Both the position numbers and the translations under genes were made by a program. A stretch of DNA of 64,000 bases, from contig CAVRIR010000002.1 of assembly GCA_963721305.1 (NCBI GenBank), forward strand, positions 62,001-126,000, read 5' to 3'. The stretch comes from DATAES01 sp963721305 (GTDB lineage: Bacteria; Actinomycetota; Acidimicrobiia; Acidimicrobiales; JACDCH01). The notes below the pieces were generated by a model. The model worked only from the letters and a program-made list of their open reading frames with translations, ran no database searches and was not told the DNA's origin. Below are positions 55,760 to 64,000 of the stretch, in pieces (position 1 is the first letter of the stretch; each line of letters starts with the position of its first letter).

Positions 55760-56206
55760 TCACGCACTCGCCGGATCGGCCGGCGCGGTGTCGGGCCCCG
55801 GCTTGCCGCCGGTCGCGGCAACGGCCAGGCGATTGAGGTAGTGATCCCAACCGTTGCGGTGGTCGCCCATTGCGTCGTCGGGAAGATCGCCGTGCACCAG
55901 CCGTACGAGCGTCTTGTCGCCCTCGCGATGCAGTGAGATCTCGATCGTCGTGGAGCCCGCCGGGACCGGATGTCCTTCCTGATCCCAGCCGAACGTGAAC
56001 ACCACCTTCTCGTTGGGCACGACTTCGACGTACTCACCGGCCGACGGGAACTCGCCCCGCACGAGGACTCGATAGACACCGCCCGGCCGCGGGTCGATGT
56101 CGACCGCGGTTCCGAGCCATTCGAGGTGCTTCGTCGGGTCGGTGAGGAACGGCCAGATCGTCTCGGGCGTGGCGTCGATCATGATCTCGCGTACGAGTTC
56201 GGCCAT
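55760..56206 (-). CDS. SRPBCC (AHSA1-like) protein
   Basis: 148 residues: VREIMIDATPETIWPFLTDPTKHLEWLG, then GGVYRVLVRG and FTFGWDQEGHPVPAGSTTIEI, the AHSA1/activator of Hsp90-like SRPBCC pattern. ATG overlaps the ArsR stop (TGATG) with AGGAAG upstream. ArsR plus AHSA1-like pairs are common in bacteria and often respond to organic stress; ligand unknown. Confidence 0.9.
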   Translation of the reverse strand: MAELVREIMIDATPETIWPFLTDPTKHLEWLGTAVDIDPRPGGVYRVLVRGEFPSAGEYVEVVPNEKVVFTFGWDQEGHPVPAGSTTIEISLHREGDKTLVRLVHGDLPDDAMGDHRNGWDHYLNRLAVAATGGKPGPDTAPADPASA

Positions 56207-56556
56207 CACTTCCTGCCTTTCTTGTCCTGTCGCTTGCGGGTCGCTTGTCGTCTGCGGGTCTCCTCGGCCTCGGCGGCGTCGCGCAGACGCTCGAGGCCGG
56301 AGGTCCAGTACTCGTCGAGGAAGGCGCGCAGTTCTGCCACGGTGTCGGTGTTGGCGCGGTAGAGGCGCCGTGTGCCGTCGCGCCGCTCGCTCAAGAGCTT
56401 TGCGTCCTTGAGGACGGCGAGGTGCTGCGAGATCGCCGGGCGGCTGACGTCGGTGAACCGGTCGGCGATGTCGGTAGCCGGCAACTCCTGCGACCAGACC
56501 AGCCGGAGGATCGCCCGGCGCCGCGGCTCGGCCAACGCTTTGAGTGCCGCATCCAC
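56206..56556 (-). CDS. ArsR-family transcriptional regulator
   Basis: 116 residues: ALAEPRRRAILRLVWSQ, ATDIADRFTDVSRPAISQHLAVL winged helix-turn-helix, then EYWTSGLERL and a basic tail. No metal-binding CxC motif in the recognition helix, so it is probably not a metal sensor but of the SdpR/organic-ligand type. GTG 56556 follows TAACAT by seven bases (leaderless). Heads the ArsR-SRPBCC-DUF899-small protein operon. Confidence 0.9.
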   Translation of the reverse strand: MDAALKALAEPRRRAILRLVWSQELPATDIADRFTDVSRPAISQHLAVLKDAKLLSERRDGTRRLYRANTDTVAELRAFLDEYWTSGLERLRDAAEAEETRRRQATRKRQDKKGRK

Positions 56557-56563
56557 AGCACTG

Positions 56564-56593
56564 ATGTTAAGCCTATGCTTACGTAAGTGTCAA
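56564..56593 (-). promoter_or_regulatory. promoter with embedded palindrome before arsR-like operon
   Basis: TTGACA (56593-56588), an 18-base spacer, then TAACAT (56569-56564) and a leaderless GTG. The spacer contains the palindrome TAAGCctatGCTTA (56568-56581) and a nearby CTTACGTAAG. Such a palindrome between -35 and -10 is where ArsR proteins bind to repress their own operon. Confidence 0.8.
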
Positions 56594-56625
56594 CTGACAA
56601 ATGCCCGGCACGCGGCCGGAAGGGT

Positions 56626-57246
56626 TCAGAGGAAGTGCTGCGCCGCCTTGAACATCGTGAAACCGATGGTCACGACGAGCGCGATGCCGCCCGCACCGAT
56701 TCCGGCGCCGATCAACAGCATCACGATGTCTTCTTGGATCAACGCGAGCGCGATGACGACGGCGCCGAGCGCGGGAAGGGTGTCGAGACCCGAGAACGGC
56801 GGCGCAACCGCGGCACCGAGCGCGAGCACGAAGAACAACGCCCCGACCAGCCGCAGCATCCACCGCCGGTCGAACAGTTCGGGCTTACGCGGCCGCGAGA
56901 TGCGCTCGAAGGTCCGCAACCGGCGGACGATGAAGGGAATCGCCTTGCCCGTCATGATGTGACCGAGCTCGCGACGCTGCCAACGGTGCGGCAGCCAGGG
57001 AGTGCGCAGCCCGATCATCATCTGCACGGCCAGGGTCATCGTGATGAGCTCGAAGAGATGGGTCACGCCTCCGGTGGGCGCGGGCAGTGCCGGGATCAGC
57101 ATGAGCACGAGGACCAACACCGCGAAGCTCTTCTCCGCGAACACCCGCTGCAGCTCGCCGAGCGTTTTCGGTTGCTCGCTCCGCAGCCAGTCTTCGAGCT
57201 GCTGGCTGAAGCGCGGATCGGTCATCGGATCGCACACTTCTCGCAT
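56626..57246 (-). CDS. ExoD-like membrane protein
   Basis: 206 residues with about five hydrophobic helices: SFAVLVLVLMLIPALP, ELITMTLAVQMMIG, a second pair near residue 135 and a C-terminal GAGIGAGGIALVVTIGF. Matches exopolysaccharide-synthesis ExoD proteins, whose function is obscure. The start is uncertain: ATG 57246 sits right behind GGAGGG, a GTG three codons later has good spacing, and ATG 57225 matches the family opening. Confidence 0.8.
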   Translation of the reverse strand: MREVCDPMTDPRFSQQLEDWLRSEQPKTLGELQRVFAEKSFAVLVLVLMLIPALPAPTGGVTHLFELITMTLAVQMMIGLRTPWLPHRWQRRELGHIMTGKAIPFIVRRLRTFERISRPRKPELFDRRWMLRLVGALFFVLALGAAVAPPFSGLDTLPALGAVVIALALIQEDIVMLLIGAGIGAGGIALVVTIGFTMFKAAQHFL

Positions 57247-57375
57247 CCCTCCGAGGCGTGGTCCTGCCCGATCGGCCGGCGAAACATCCACCCGTGACCG
57301 GCGGTCAGTCAACCGACGTTCGGAGTGGACTCACCGGACCGAGGGAGGCCGAAGGGACGGCCGCGCGGCGGCGGA

Positions 57376-57879
57376 TCACTTGGCGAGAAAGCGGAGCCGA
57401 GCGGCTCGGGCGTTCCACGAGTACACGACCGCGGTCCCCGCGATGAGGTCGTGAAGCGCGCGCCGATCGCGGTTGACGAGGATCAAGAGGAAACCGACGC
57501 CGAACACGAGGAAGCTCAACGGGAACGCCAATACACGGAGCACCGCGTGCCATCCGTCGAGATCGCTCCCGTCCACGCGTGTGGCCCGTGTACCGACGGC
57601 GGCCATCCCGAATGTGCGCCCCGCGACGGCCAGGGGGTACGCGCAGTACACGAATGCCCAGATGACGAGCAGCACCACTGAGCCCACCCGCTGATCGGAG
57701 AATGAGAACCGGTCACCCCGCAACGTCGAGAAGAGCCACTCGAAGACCTCGCCGGCCAACGAGAACAGAACCATGATCGCGACGAGATCGACGACGAACC
57801 CGCCGAGGCGAGTCACGATCCCCGCATGCGCGCCTTGGAGGCTGATGTCTCGATCGATCGTTCCTGGCGACGTCGTCAC
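57376..57879 (-). CDS. RDD-family membrane protein
   Basis: 167 residues with RDD features: RLGGFVVDLVAIMVLF helix, an acidic loop, then GRTFGMAAVGTRATRVDG and LILVNRDRRALHDLIAGT near the end. RDD proteins are small polytopic membrane proteins of unclear function, some acting in ion homeostasis. GTG overlaps the stop of the nonapeptide-repeat gene (GTGA). In homologues I recall, the repeat region and RDD domain are fused; here they are split. Confidence 0.85.
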   Translation of the reverse strand: MTTSPGTIDRDISLQGAHAGIVTRLGGFVVDLVAIMVLFSLAGEVFEWLFSTLRGDRFSFSDQRVGSVVLLVIWAFVYCAYPLAVAGRTFGMAAVGTRATRVDGSDLDGWHAVLRVLAFPLSFLVFGVGFLLILVNRDRRALHDLIAGTAVVYSWNARAARLRFLAK

Positions 57880-58388
57880 GACGACACCGGTTCGTCGACG
57901 ACGACCGCGGCGACACGGGGTTTTCTGGTCGCCCCCGACCGGCGCAGGACTCGATCGACCCACCGCTGGACGAATCCGTCCAAGCCCACGCCGGCGCTTC
58001 GCATCGCGTCGATTGCCTCTCCGGCCACTCCGCCTGTCGCGCGCGACACGACGGTGCCGAGCTCGGTGCGCTGCACCAAGCCGTTCACGTCGACTCGCTG
58101 CACCAACGCGTTGACATCGATCCGATCCACGAGCCGCTCGAGGTCGACACGCGCCAGAAGCGAATCCAGATCGACTTGTTCGAGGAGTGCCTGGATGTCG
58201 ATCTGATCGAGCAACGCTTGGACGTCGATGCGCTCCGCGATGGCGCTGACGTCGAGCACGTCGACCACGCCCGGAACGACCTCGTTGACGACGGATTGCA
58301 GCACGGCCGTGGCATCGTCGACCAGCGTCGACAACCGGGGATGGCGGTTGCGATAGGCCCCTGAAGGGCGGACACCGTCGTCGGCCAT
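57876..58388 (-). CDS. nonapeptide-repeat protein partner of RDD protein
   Basis: 170 residues. Residues ~45-107 are seven tandem nine-residue units of the form [IV]D[ILV]xxL[LV]xx (for example IDVQALLDQ, VDLDSLLAR, IDVNALVQR), with a degenerate eighth. After that comes an amphipathic GLDGFVQRWVDRVLRR. The period of nine with Asp at position 2 suggests a regular amphipathic array, not a heptad coiled coil. No signal peptide. Sits six bases after the WS/DGAT gene; all three likely form one operon. Confidence 0.8.
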   Translation of the reverse strand: MADDGVRPSGAYRNRHPRLSTLVDDATAVLQSVVNEVVPGVVDVLDVSAIAERIDVQALLDQIDIQALLEQVDLDSLLARVDLERLVDRIDVNALVQRVDVNGLVQRTELGTVVSRATGGVAGEAIDAMRSAGVGLDGFVQRWVDRVLRRSGATRKPRVAAVVVDEPVSS

Positions 58389-58394
58389 CGGTGA

Positions 58395-59813
58395 CTAGGT
58401 GGTCTCGGCGTCTGGTGGCGGTGCGTTCCCGTCGTCGACGGACGAAGCGAAGCTCTCGAAAGCGGCCGTGATGCAACTGAGAAGAAGATCCGGGTCAGCG
58501 ACCGCGGCGGAGTCGATCGTGATCCCGACGTCGAGCCGGTCGCCGACACCGAAGCCGGTCACGTTGACGAGACAGCCGAGGCGCGGTCCGAACGGATAGA
58601 TCTGCTGCACCTCGGTGCCGCAGATCGCTCGCGCGTTGCGGATACCTGGGAGGCACGTCGCGGCGAAATCAACCGCTCGAGCCTGCGTCTGAAGCGCAGG
58701 GAGCAACACGCGGTTGGGCAGCCGCGCCAGCACCGACGCGATCGGAGCCGTGACCCGAAGCGCCGGCTCACGACGCGCCCGCTCGAGACGCTCGCTGACG
58801 ACACCGAAGTACGGGCCCGGATGGTCGGCCGCGCTCGGCACCTTGACCCGAATGGGTGCGAACCAGTTGAGGTCCGATCGCTCGTCGCCTCGGTTGGACA
58901 ACGCGGGCATCGCGACCCGGAGCTCCGTCGCCGGTAGGTCAAGGCTGCGCTGGTAGGCGCCGATGCCCGCCGCGCTGGCGGCGACCAGCAGATCGTGACG
59001 GCTCCCACCGAGCGCGATGGCGGTGTGGCGTGCACCCGGCACGGAGATGATCTCGAACCGGTTGTGTATCGAGCGAGTCAGCGGGAGGGCCGACAGCGAG
59101 CCCTCACCGACGACCACCTGGCGCGAAACCGAACTGGCCGTGTCGAGCCCGCCCTGCACCGCTCGCACGATGCTGTGATACGGGTCCACGCTCCTGAGGG
59201 CCGAGACCGCGGACCGTGCCGCGCCCGCTGCCCTGGTGAGATCGAGCGTGACGTTGATCGTGCCCGGCGGGCGCCGATCCTGTGCCGGCTCCCCGTCTGC
59301 CACCGGGGCCGGACGCTTGCGGGCCGCCGGTCGTTTGGCCGGCCCGTCCGGCTGATCGAACAGCGCGGTCATCAGCCCCCGCCCGCCGAAGCCGTCCGCG
59401 AGCGCGTGATGAGCCCGCAGGTATAAGGCGGCACGGGACCCGTCGAGGCCGTCGATCAGCGTGACGTCCCACGGCGGGCTACCCGGGTCGAACGGCCGCA
59501 GCTCGAGCATGGCGACCATCTCGAGGAGCTGGCGCTGATCGCCCGGCTGGGCGATCGAGAGCGCCTGGACGTGGTCCGCCGCGTTGAACTGGTCGGTCAC
59601 CGTCCACCACGGCCGAAGCTGCTGGTGCGAGGCGTCATCCGGCAGGACGCGAAGCCTGCTCGCCTCGCCCGCGGCCTTGTCGAGCCGCTCGATCAACGCA
59701 TCGCGATCGACCGGACGACCGAGCAGCACGAGTGCCCCGACAGTCATCCGCAGGTTCGGGTCTTGGCCCGCCCGCCACATGATCGCTTCGATAGGAGTCA
59801 GGCGCCCGTCCAC
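58395..59813 (-). CDS. WS/DGAT wax ester synthase / diacylglycerol acyltransferase
   Basis: 472 residues from GTG 59813, which has GGAGG seven bases upstream. The catalytic HHxxxDG motif is HHALADG at residues 135-141. The opening RLTPIEAIMW and the later PxxN/D-type RGDERSDLNWF and GxxN-like blocks fit the family. It joins acyl-CoA to alcohols or diacylglycerol to make storage lipid. Co-transcribed with a nonapeptide-repeat protein and an RDD protein. Confidence 0.92.
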   Translation of the reverse strand: MDGRLTPIEAIMWRAGQDPNLRMTVGALVLLGRPVDRDALIERLDKAAGEASRLRVLPDDASHQQLRPWWTVTDQFNAADHVQALSIAQPGDQRQLLEMVAMLELRPFDPGSPPWDVTLIDGLDGSRAALYLRAHHALADGFGGRGLMTALFDQPDGPAKRPAARKRPAPVADGEPAQDRRPPGTINVTLDLTRAAGAARSAVSALRSVDPYHSIVRAVQGGLDTASSVSRQVVVGEGSLSALPLTRSIHNRFEIISVPGARHTAIALGGSRHDLLVAASAAGIGAYQRSLDLPATELRVAMPALSNRGDERSDLNWFAPIRVKVPSAADHPGPYFGVVSERLERARREPALRVTAPIASVLARLPNRVLLPALQTQARAVDFAATCLPGIRNARAICGTEVQQIYPFGPRLGCLVNVTGFGVGDRLDVGITIDSAAVADPDLLLSCITAAFESFASSVDDGNAPPPDAETT

Positions 59814-59883
59814 GTCACGCCCTCCCACGCCAAAGGGTGGTTCATGCCCGCAGCGTATTGATCCGCGGCCTCACCGTCGACAG

Positions 59884-59908
59884 CGGGGCGACAATTGACG
59901 CCGCCCCG
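59884..59908. terminator. hairpin between Rieske and WS/DGAT genes
   Basis: CGGGGCG and CGCCCCG pair around an 11-base loop, six bases past the stop of the Rieske gene. Likely terminator for it. Confidence 0.5.
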
Positions 59909-59914
59909 GGAGAC

Positions 59915-61249
59915 TCAGAACCCGATATCGACCACTTCTCGGTCGAGCGGGTTGACGTTCACGAGCGACAGCGCGTGCACCAGCTGGTCGGAGGGCAGCT
60001 CACTGAGGTAACCGTCGATGAGGCGGTGGTAGTTCGAGATGTGACCCTCGAGCTTCTCGGACAGCCGCATGTACTCGAACGTTCTGGCGTGCAGGCCCCG
60101 TTGTTGCCTCGGCAGGTTCGAGAAGTCCTGCGTCGGGATCGGCGGGACTCGGGGATCGTCGCACTCCCACGCCTCGGGCACGGGCAGCTTCACCGGCTCG
60201 CTGCCCTCGGGGAATCGGGTCAGCGACCAGATCTCCATCAGCGTCTCCTCCGGTCCGAGCGGCCGGAAGCGATACGACGACGCGCTGCTGTACATCGGCA
60301 GGACGAAGAAGTGCGGGAAGCAGTAACCCATGGGCTCGTTCATGCCGTTGGCCTCGAGCTCGTTGAGGTCCGGGACGTCGTGCCCTTCGCCGCGGTGCCA
60401 CTCGACGACGGCGTCGTTCAGCGTGTGGTCCCACGTCGCGCGCGCCAACAGGGCGTCGGCCGGCAGTTCGATGTTCTGGAGCCCTTCGGCGACCCGGACG
60501 TCGTTGGCGCTGACCATGCCGGCCATGCCTTCGTTCATCACCCGCAGGTAGTGCAGCTCCGAGTCGAGGAAGACGTTCGGGTCGAACGATCCGTCGCGCG
60601 CGGGGAACCGTCCCGGGATCCGCAACTGCGGGTGCGTCTCGAGGACGTGGTACTGCTCCATGAAGGCTTCTTCGGCGAGCTTCCAGTTGACCGGGAGACG
60701 GAAGGCGTACCACCACTCGGCGCGCATCGAGCCGAGCTTCCACGCGTCCATCACGGTGGCAAAGGGTTCGATGCACTCACGCAACGCCGGAGCGTTCACG
60801 TCGAAGTTGATCCAGGCGCAGCCGCCCCACACCTCGCACTTCACCGGGACGAGGTCGATCTCCCCCGGTTGCAGGTTGTCCTCCGTGAACGTGCCCGGAC
60901 GTGAGACGAACGTGTTGCGGCCGTCCAAGCCGTAGCACCATCCGTGGAACGGACAGGTGAACCCGCTCTCGCACGTGCCGCGCCCTTCGACGACACGAAC
61001 ACCGCGATGCCTGCACGCGTTCTGGAACGCGCGCACGGTCATGTCTTCGCCCCGGACGACGATCACGGACTGGTCGAGGATCACGTATTCGGCGAAGTCG
61101 TGCGGGTTCGGGATCTCCTCGAGCCGGCACGCCATCTGCCAGATGCGCGGCCACAACAGCTCGGCTTCCATCTGGAAGAACTCGGGATCGAAGTAGCGCT
61201 CCTTCGGAACGCGGTCCTGCACCGTCATCGCATGCGGAACGATCGTCAT
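59915..61249 (-). CDS. Rieske non-heme iron oxygenase, alpha subunit
   Basis: 444 residues. The Rieske cluster ligands are Cys79/His81 and Cys99/His102 (CRHRG and CPFHG). The mononuclear iron motif EEAFMEQYHVLETHP follows in the second half. Family: aromatic-ring-hydroxylating or O-demethylating oxygenases. ATG 61249 is used; the preceding frame is Ser/Arg-rich and overlaps the MarR gene. No beta subunit or reductase is adjacent. Confidence 0.92.
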   Translation of the reverse strand: MTIVPHAMTVQDRVPKERYFDPEFFQMEAELLWPRIWQMACRLEEIPNPHDFAEYVILDQSVIVVRGEDMTVRAFQNACRHRGVRVVEGRGTCESGFTCPFHGWCYGLDGRNTFVSRPGTFTEDNLQPGEIDLVPVKCEVWGGCAWINFDVNAPALRECIEPFATVMDAWKLGSMRAEWWYAFRLPVNWKLAEEAFMEQYHVLETHPQLRIPGRFPARDGSFDPNVFLDSELHYLRVMNEGMAGMVSANDVRVAEGLQNIELPADALLARATWDHTLNDAVVEWHRGEGHDVPDLNELEANGMNEPMGYCFPHFFVLPMYSSASSYRFRPLGPEETLMEIWSLTRFPEGSEPVKLPVPEAWECDDPRVPPIPTQDFSNLPRQQRGLHARTFEYMRLSEKLEGHISNYHRLIDGYLSELPSDQLVHALSLVNVNPLDREVVDIGF

Positions 61250-61253
61250 CGGA

Positions 61254-61887
61254 TCACGCCACGTCCGCTCGGGTCTTGCGCGGGCTGCGGCCGCTGTTGC
61301 CCGCTTGCCGGGAGCCGAGCTCTTCGATGACTTCGGGCGAGCGCTCGACGTTGAACTCGTTGCCACTGGCACGAAGGTCTGCGAGAAGATCGACGAGCTG
61401 TTCGCGCTGCTGCTCGGACAGGCCGATAGGTTCGTACACGGTCGCGTTCAAGTCGCGTGTCGCGTTGGACGCCACTCGACGGCCCCGCGGCGTGATGACG
61501 GCCAGCGTCGTGCGCGCATCCGAAGGATGCGGTACGCGGCGCACGAGCTTGTCGTTCTCGAGCCGGTCGATGATGTTGGTCACCGTGGCCGGCGGGATGC
61601 GCAGCGTCTTGCTGATCCAGCTCAGCGTCAGCGACGACTCCGGATCGGTAGCGAGCCACGTCAGCACCTCGTACCTGGCGAAGGTCAGGTCGTGCGCCGC
61701 GCATCACCCGGCTCACCCCTTCGCTGAGCAGTTGGTGCGAACGGAGAATGGCCGTGAACACCGCCATTCCTGACGCGGCCTCGGGCTCCCAGTGCTCGAG
61801 CCAGACGCGACGGGACGCCTCGACGACGTCGAACGGAGCCGGCTCGAATCCCACTGACGGCGAGGATCTTGCTCTGCCGCCGCTCAC
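61254..61887 (-). CDS. MarR-family regulator, apparent single-base frameshift
   Basis: About 210 residues when corrected. LTLSWISKTLRIPPATVTNII, DRLENDKLVRRVPHPSDART and AVITPRGRR are the MarR winged-helix blocks. The first 60 residues (QLLSEGVSRVMR) are one frame off; removing one base near 61694 joins them to AHDLTFARYEVLTWL. GTG 61887 overlaps the CaiB stop (GTGA). Ends four bases before the Rieske start, so MarR likely regulates this operon. Confidence 0.82.
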
Positions 61888-64000
61888 TGGGGTTGTCCTT
61901 CGTGCACGAGCGAGCGTCCGATGATGCCGTCGGCTTCGAGCGCGTCGATCTCCGTTTGATCGAGACCGAGCTCGCTGAGCAGCTCGGTGTTGTGCTCGCC
62001 GAGCAGCGGCGCGTGCCGTCGATGCAGTGTCTCCTCATGGCGCGAGAACCGCATCGGGATCGTGCTGTAACGAGATCGTCCCATGACGGGATGCTCCAGT
62101 TCTTCGAAGAAGTTGCGGAACTCGAACGGCGCGAGGTTCGGCTGGAGATGCGGCAACATCACCTTGCCCACAGGAACACCGGCGTCCCACAGGGAGTCGA
62201 CGATGTCGTCGGCTGACCGCTCACGGCACCATTCCTCGAGGAAGCCGTCGATCCGGTCCTGCTCTTCCCGCCTTGCTGCCGCGGTCGCGAAGGACGGATC
62301 CTCCGCCCACTCCGTCCGGCCGACGGCGCGACACAGCGACGCTCCACTGCTCGTCGGTTGCTACCGCGATCGCGACCCAGGAGTCGTCGCGGCCGTAGTC
62401 GTCGGGACCCGCCGCTTGGTAGAGGTTCTGCGGGGCGGCGCAGGGCCCCCGGTTGCCGTCGCGCTCGAGCAGCGCGCCGTAAGCGGAGTGCTCGATCACC
62501 TGCTCGGCCGCGACGTTGAGCGCGGCGTCGACCATCGCCGCCTCGACGAGACAACCTTCGCCGGTCCTGTCTCGGTGCTCGAGCGCCAGCAACAACCCGA
62601 CGAGCGCGTGCAGACCCGCGTTCGGATCGCCGACGCAGTACGGCTCGATGGGCAGCAGGTCCGGATGGCCCGTCAGCCACGTGAGTCCCGACGCGTCCTC
62701 GATCACGAACGCAAACGCCGCGAGTTCGCGCCATGGACCGTCGAGCCCGAACCCGGGCATCCGCACCATCACGAGATCGGGCCGCGACTCCCGAAGCGAC
62801 GCGTAGTCCAGACCGACCTGGTCGAGCACGCGGGGCGTGTAGTTCTCGACCACCACGTCACAGGTCGTCACGAAGCGACGCACGAGATCGGCACCGTGCG
62901 GGTTGGTGAAGTCGATCGTGAGGCTCTTCTTGTTCGAGTTGAGCGCGGCGAAGATCGGGCCGCGCTCCCAGAACCGATCTGTCGTCTGTGGCACGCCGCC
63001 GACGAGACGGGCGCCATCGGGGCGAGCGGCGGACTCGAGGTGGATCACTTCCGCGCCGAGCAGTCCCAGCATGTGCCCGACGAACGGACCGGCCCAGTAG
63101 CCCGTCATGTCGAGAACGCGGAGGCCGGCGAACGGCCGCGCGTCATCTACGGGCCGAGCGCGCCGCTGACCCGGCTCTGCGACCGCCGTGCGCGTCATCC
63201 GGTACGGCGGGCCGGGGTTGACCGCTCCGTCACGGGGATTGGTCACGAAGGTGGCCCGCTCGCGGAAGTGCGTGAACGTCGTCGCATTGGCGCCGTTCAC
63301 GATCGGGGCGTTGGGGATGCGGAACGCAGACGCCAAGTCGAGCACGTCGTCGACGGTGTGCTCGGCGACCCAGGCCTCGATCGTCGGTGCCAGCGCGGTC
63401 CGCTCGAGGAACAGCGACTGGTCCTCCATCCACTCCGGATGCCCGACCATGGCGCAGAAGTCCAACCACTGCTGCCCGGTACCGACGCCCAGCCCGACCA
63501 TGCCGTCGCTGGCGGCCGCCACGCCGGGCGTCGGGACGAAGCGGCGCTTGCGCATCGGGCGCCCGAACTGATCGTGGTACGTGACCGGGTAGTAGGTCAG
63601 GCACATCGCCATCGCTTCGAGCATCGAGACGTCGACGAGCTCGCCGCCTCGATCAGCACCCGAGCGGCGACTCGACGCGAGCGTGCCGATCGCCGCGAAC
63701 GCGCCGGTGATCCACTCGCCGATCTGACCGGCGACGTACACGGGCGCGCGGTCTGGTGTGCCCCGTCCGAGGCCGACGACCGCGCCCGACCAGGCCTGCA
63801 ACGTGAACTCGGTGGCCGGCTTGTCGGACCAAGGGCCCTCGAGCCCGAACGGAGTGATCGAGGTGACGGTGAGGTGCGGATGGTCGCGCCGGATGTCGTG
63901 GGGCGTGAACGGCGAGGCTTCCGCGACCGCGGAGCCCTTCGACCACACGACGGCGTTCGCGGACGCGAGCAGATCGTGCAACGACGCGACGTCGTCGTCC
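61884..64000 (-). CDS. tandem CaiB/BaiF CoA-transferase (N-terminus outside window), apparent frameshift
   Basis: The visible part holds most of an N-terminal CaiB domain (ITPFGLEGPWSDKPATEFTL) and a complete second one starting at PFAGLRVLDMTGYWAGPF, with LNSNKKSLTIDF and FGLDGPW. So two family III CoA-transferase modules are fused. The frame breaks near 62345: the continuation VAVS... should be SLCRAVGRTEWAE and runs on to 61884, needing one base removed. The upstream end is open at 64000. Confidence 0.82.

Noticed and set aside
1..64000. tRNA, rRNA, CRISPR, phage or insertion-sequence genes
   Set aside because: No cloverleaf-like segment, spacer array, integrase or transposase pattern was found on either strand by reading.

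Overview
The window is GC-rich (roughly two thirds G+C by eye) bacterial chromosome with densely packed genes, many GTG starts, four-base ATGA/GTGA gene overlaps and many apparently leaderless genes. The repertoire (F420-type luciferase-like oxidoreductases, a mycothiol-style TIGR03086 protein, WS/DGAT wax ester/TAG synthase, PIG-V and GT87 mannosyltransferases, LAL and SARP/BTAD regulators, P450s, many VOC and amidohydrolase_2 proteins) points to Actinomycetota. A free-living, lipid- and xenobiotic-degrading lineage such as Acidimicrobiia is my inference, not proven. I see no rRNA, tRNA, CRISPR array, phage or transposase gene.

Region 1-21 kb is rich in regulators. It holds a YkgJ-type Cys-cluster protein and a methyltransferase; a LAL regulator; a frameshifted methyltransferase; a TetR/SRPBCC divergent pair with a double palindromic operator; an MMPL exporter; a VOC protein; an azlC-azlD-SARP operon; a divergent FAD oxidoreductase/PIG-L/ABM operon; OsmC plus a second FAD oxidoreductase; and a second, frameshifted LAL regulator. 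Four promoters here and at 25.2 kb share one layout: two GGGAAGG-like heptamers 11 bp apart, then 9 bp, then a -10-like hexamer. This is the classic arrangement of SARP activator sites, and a SARP-like gene sits at the end of the azl operon.

Region 21-34 kb holds a TetR/MFS exporter pair with a 32-bp operator, an aldo/keto reductase with a P-loop phosphotransferase-like protein, a secreted RTX-like calcium-binding protein, an FMN reductase, a TIGR03086 protein, F420-type oxidoreductases, a TauD/TfdA dioxygenase, and two convergent membrane mannosyltransferases. Region 34-41 kb has VOC proteins, a CaiB-type CoA-transferase, a carboxymuconolactone decarboxylase-like protein, an enoyl-CoA hydratase, a class II aldolase and another F420-type enzyme.

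Region 41-55 kb looks like one catabolic regulon: P450, SnoaL-like protein, Baeyer-Villiger monooxygenase, cyclase-family hydrolase, amidohydrolase, three SDRs, acyl-CoA dehydrogenase, a fused E1 alpha-beta 2-oxoacid dehydrogenase, acyl-CoA synthetase and a TetR repressor. Four intergenic or promoter regions carry the same CYGGTCGGTACA operator. The gene set fits hydroxylation, ketone formation, lactone formation, ring opening and CoA-dependent oxidation of an alicyclic or terpenoid-like substrate. Region 55-64 kb has an ArsR-SRPBCC-DUF899-small-protein operon, an ExoD-like protein, a WS/DGAT / nonapeptide-repeat / RDD operon, and a Rieske oxygenase-MarR-tandem CaiB operon running off the edge.

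Eight otherwise well conserved genes each appear to contain exactly one extra base. The uniform sign suggests a systematic sequence or assembly error rather than eight independent pseudogenes.
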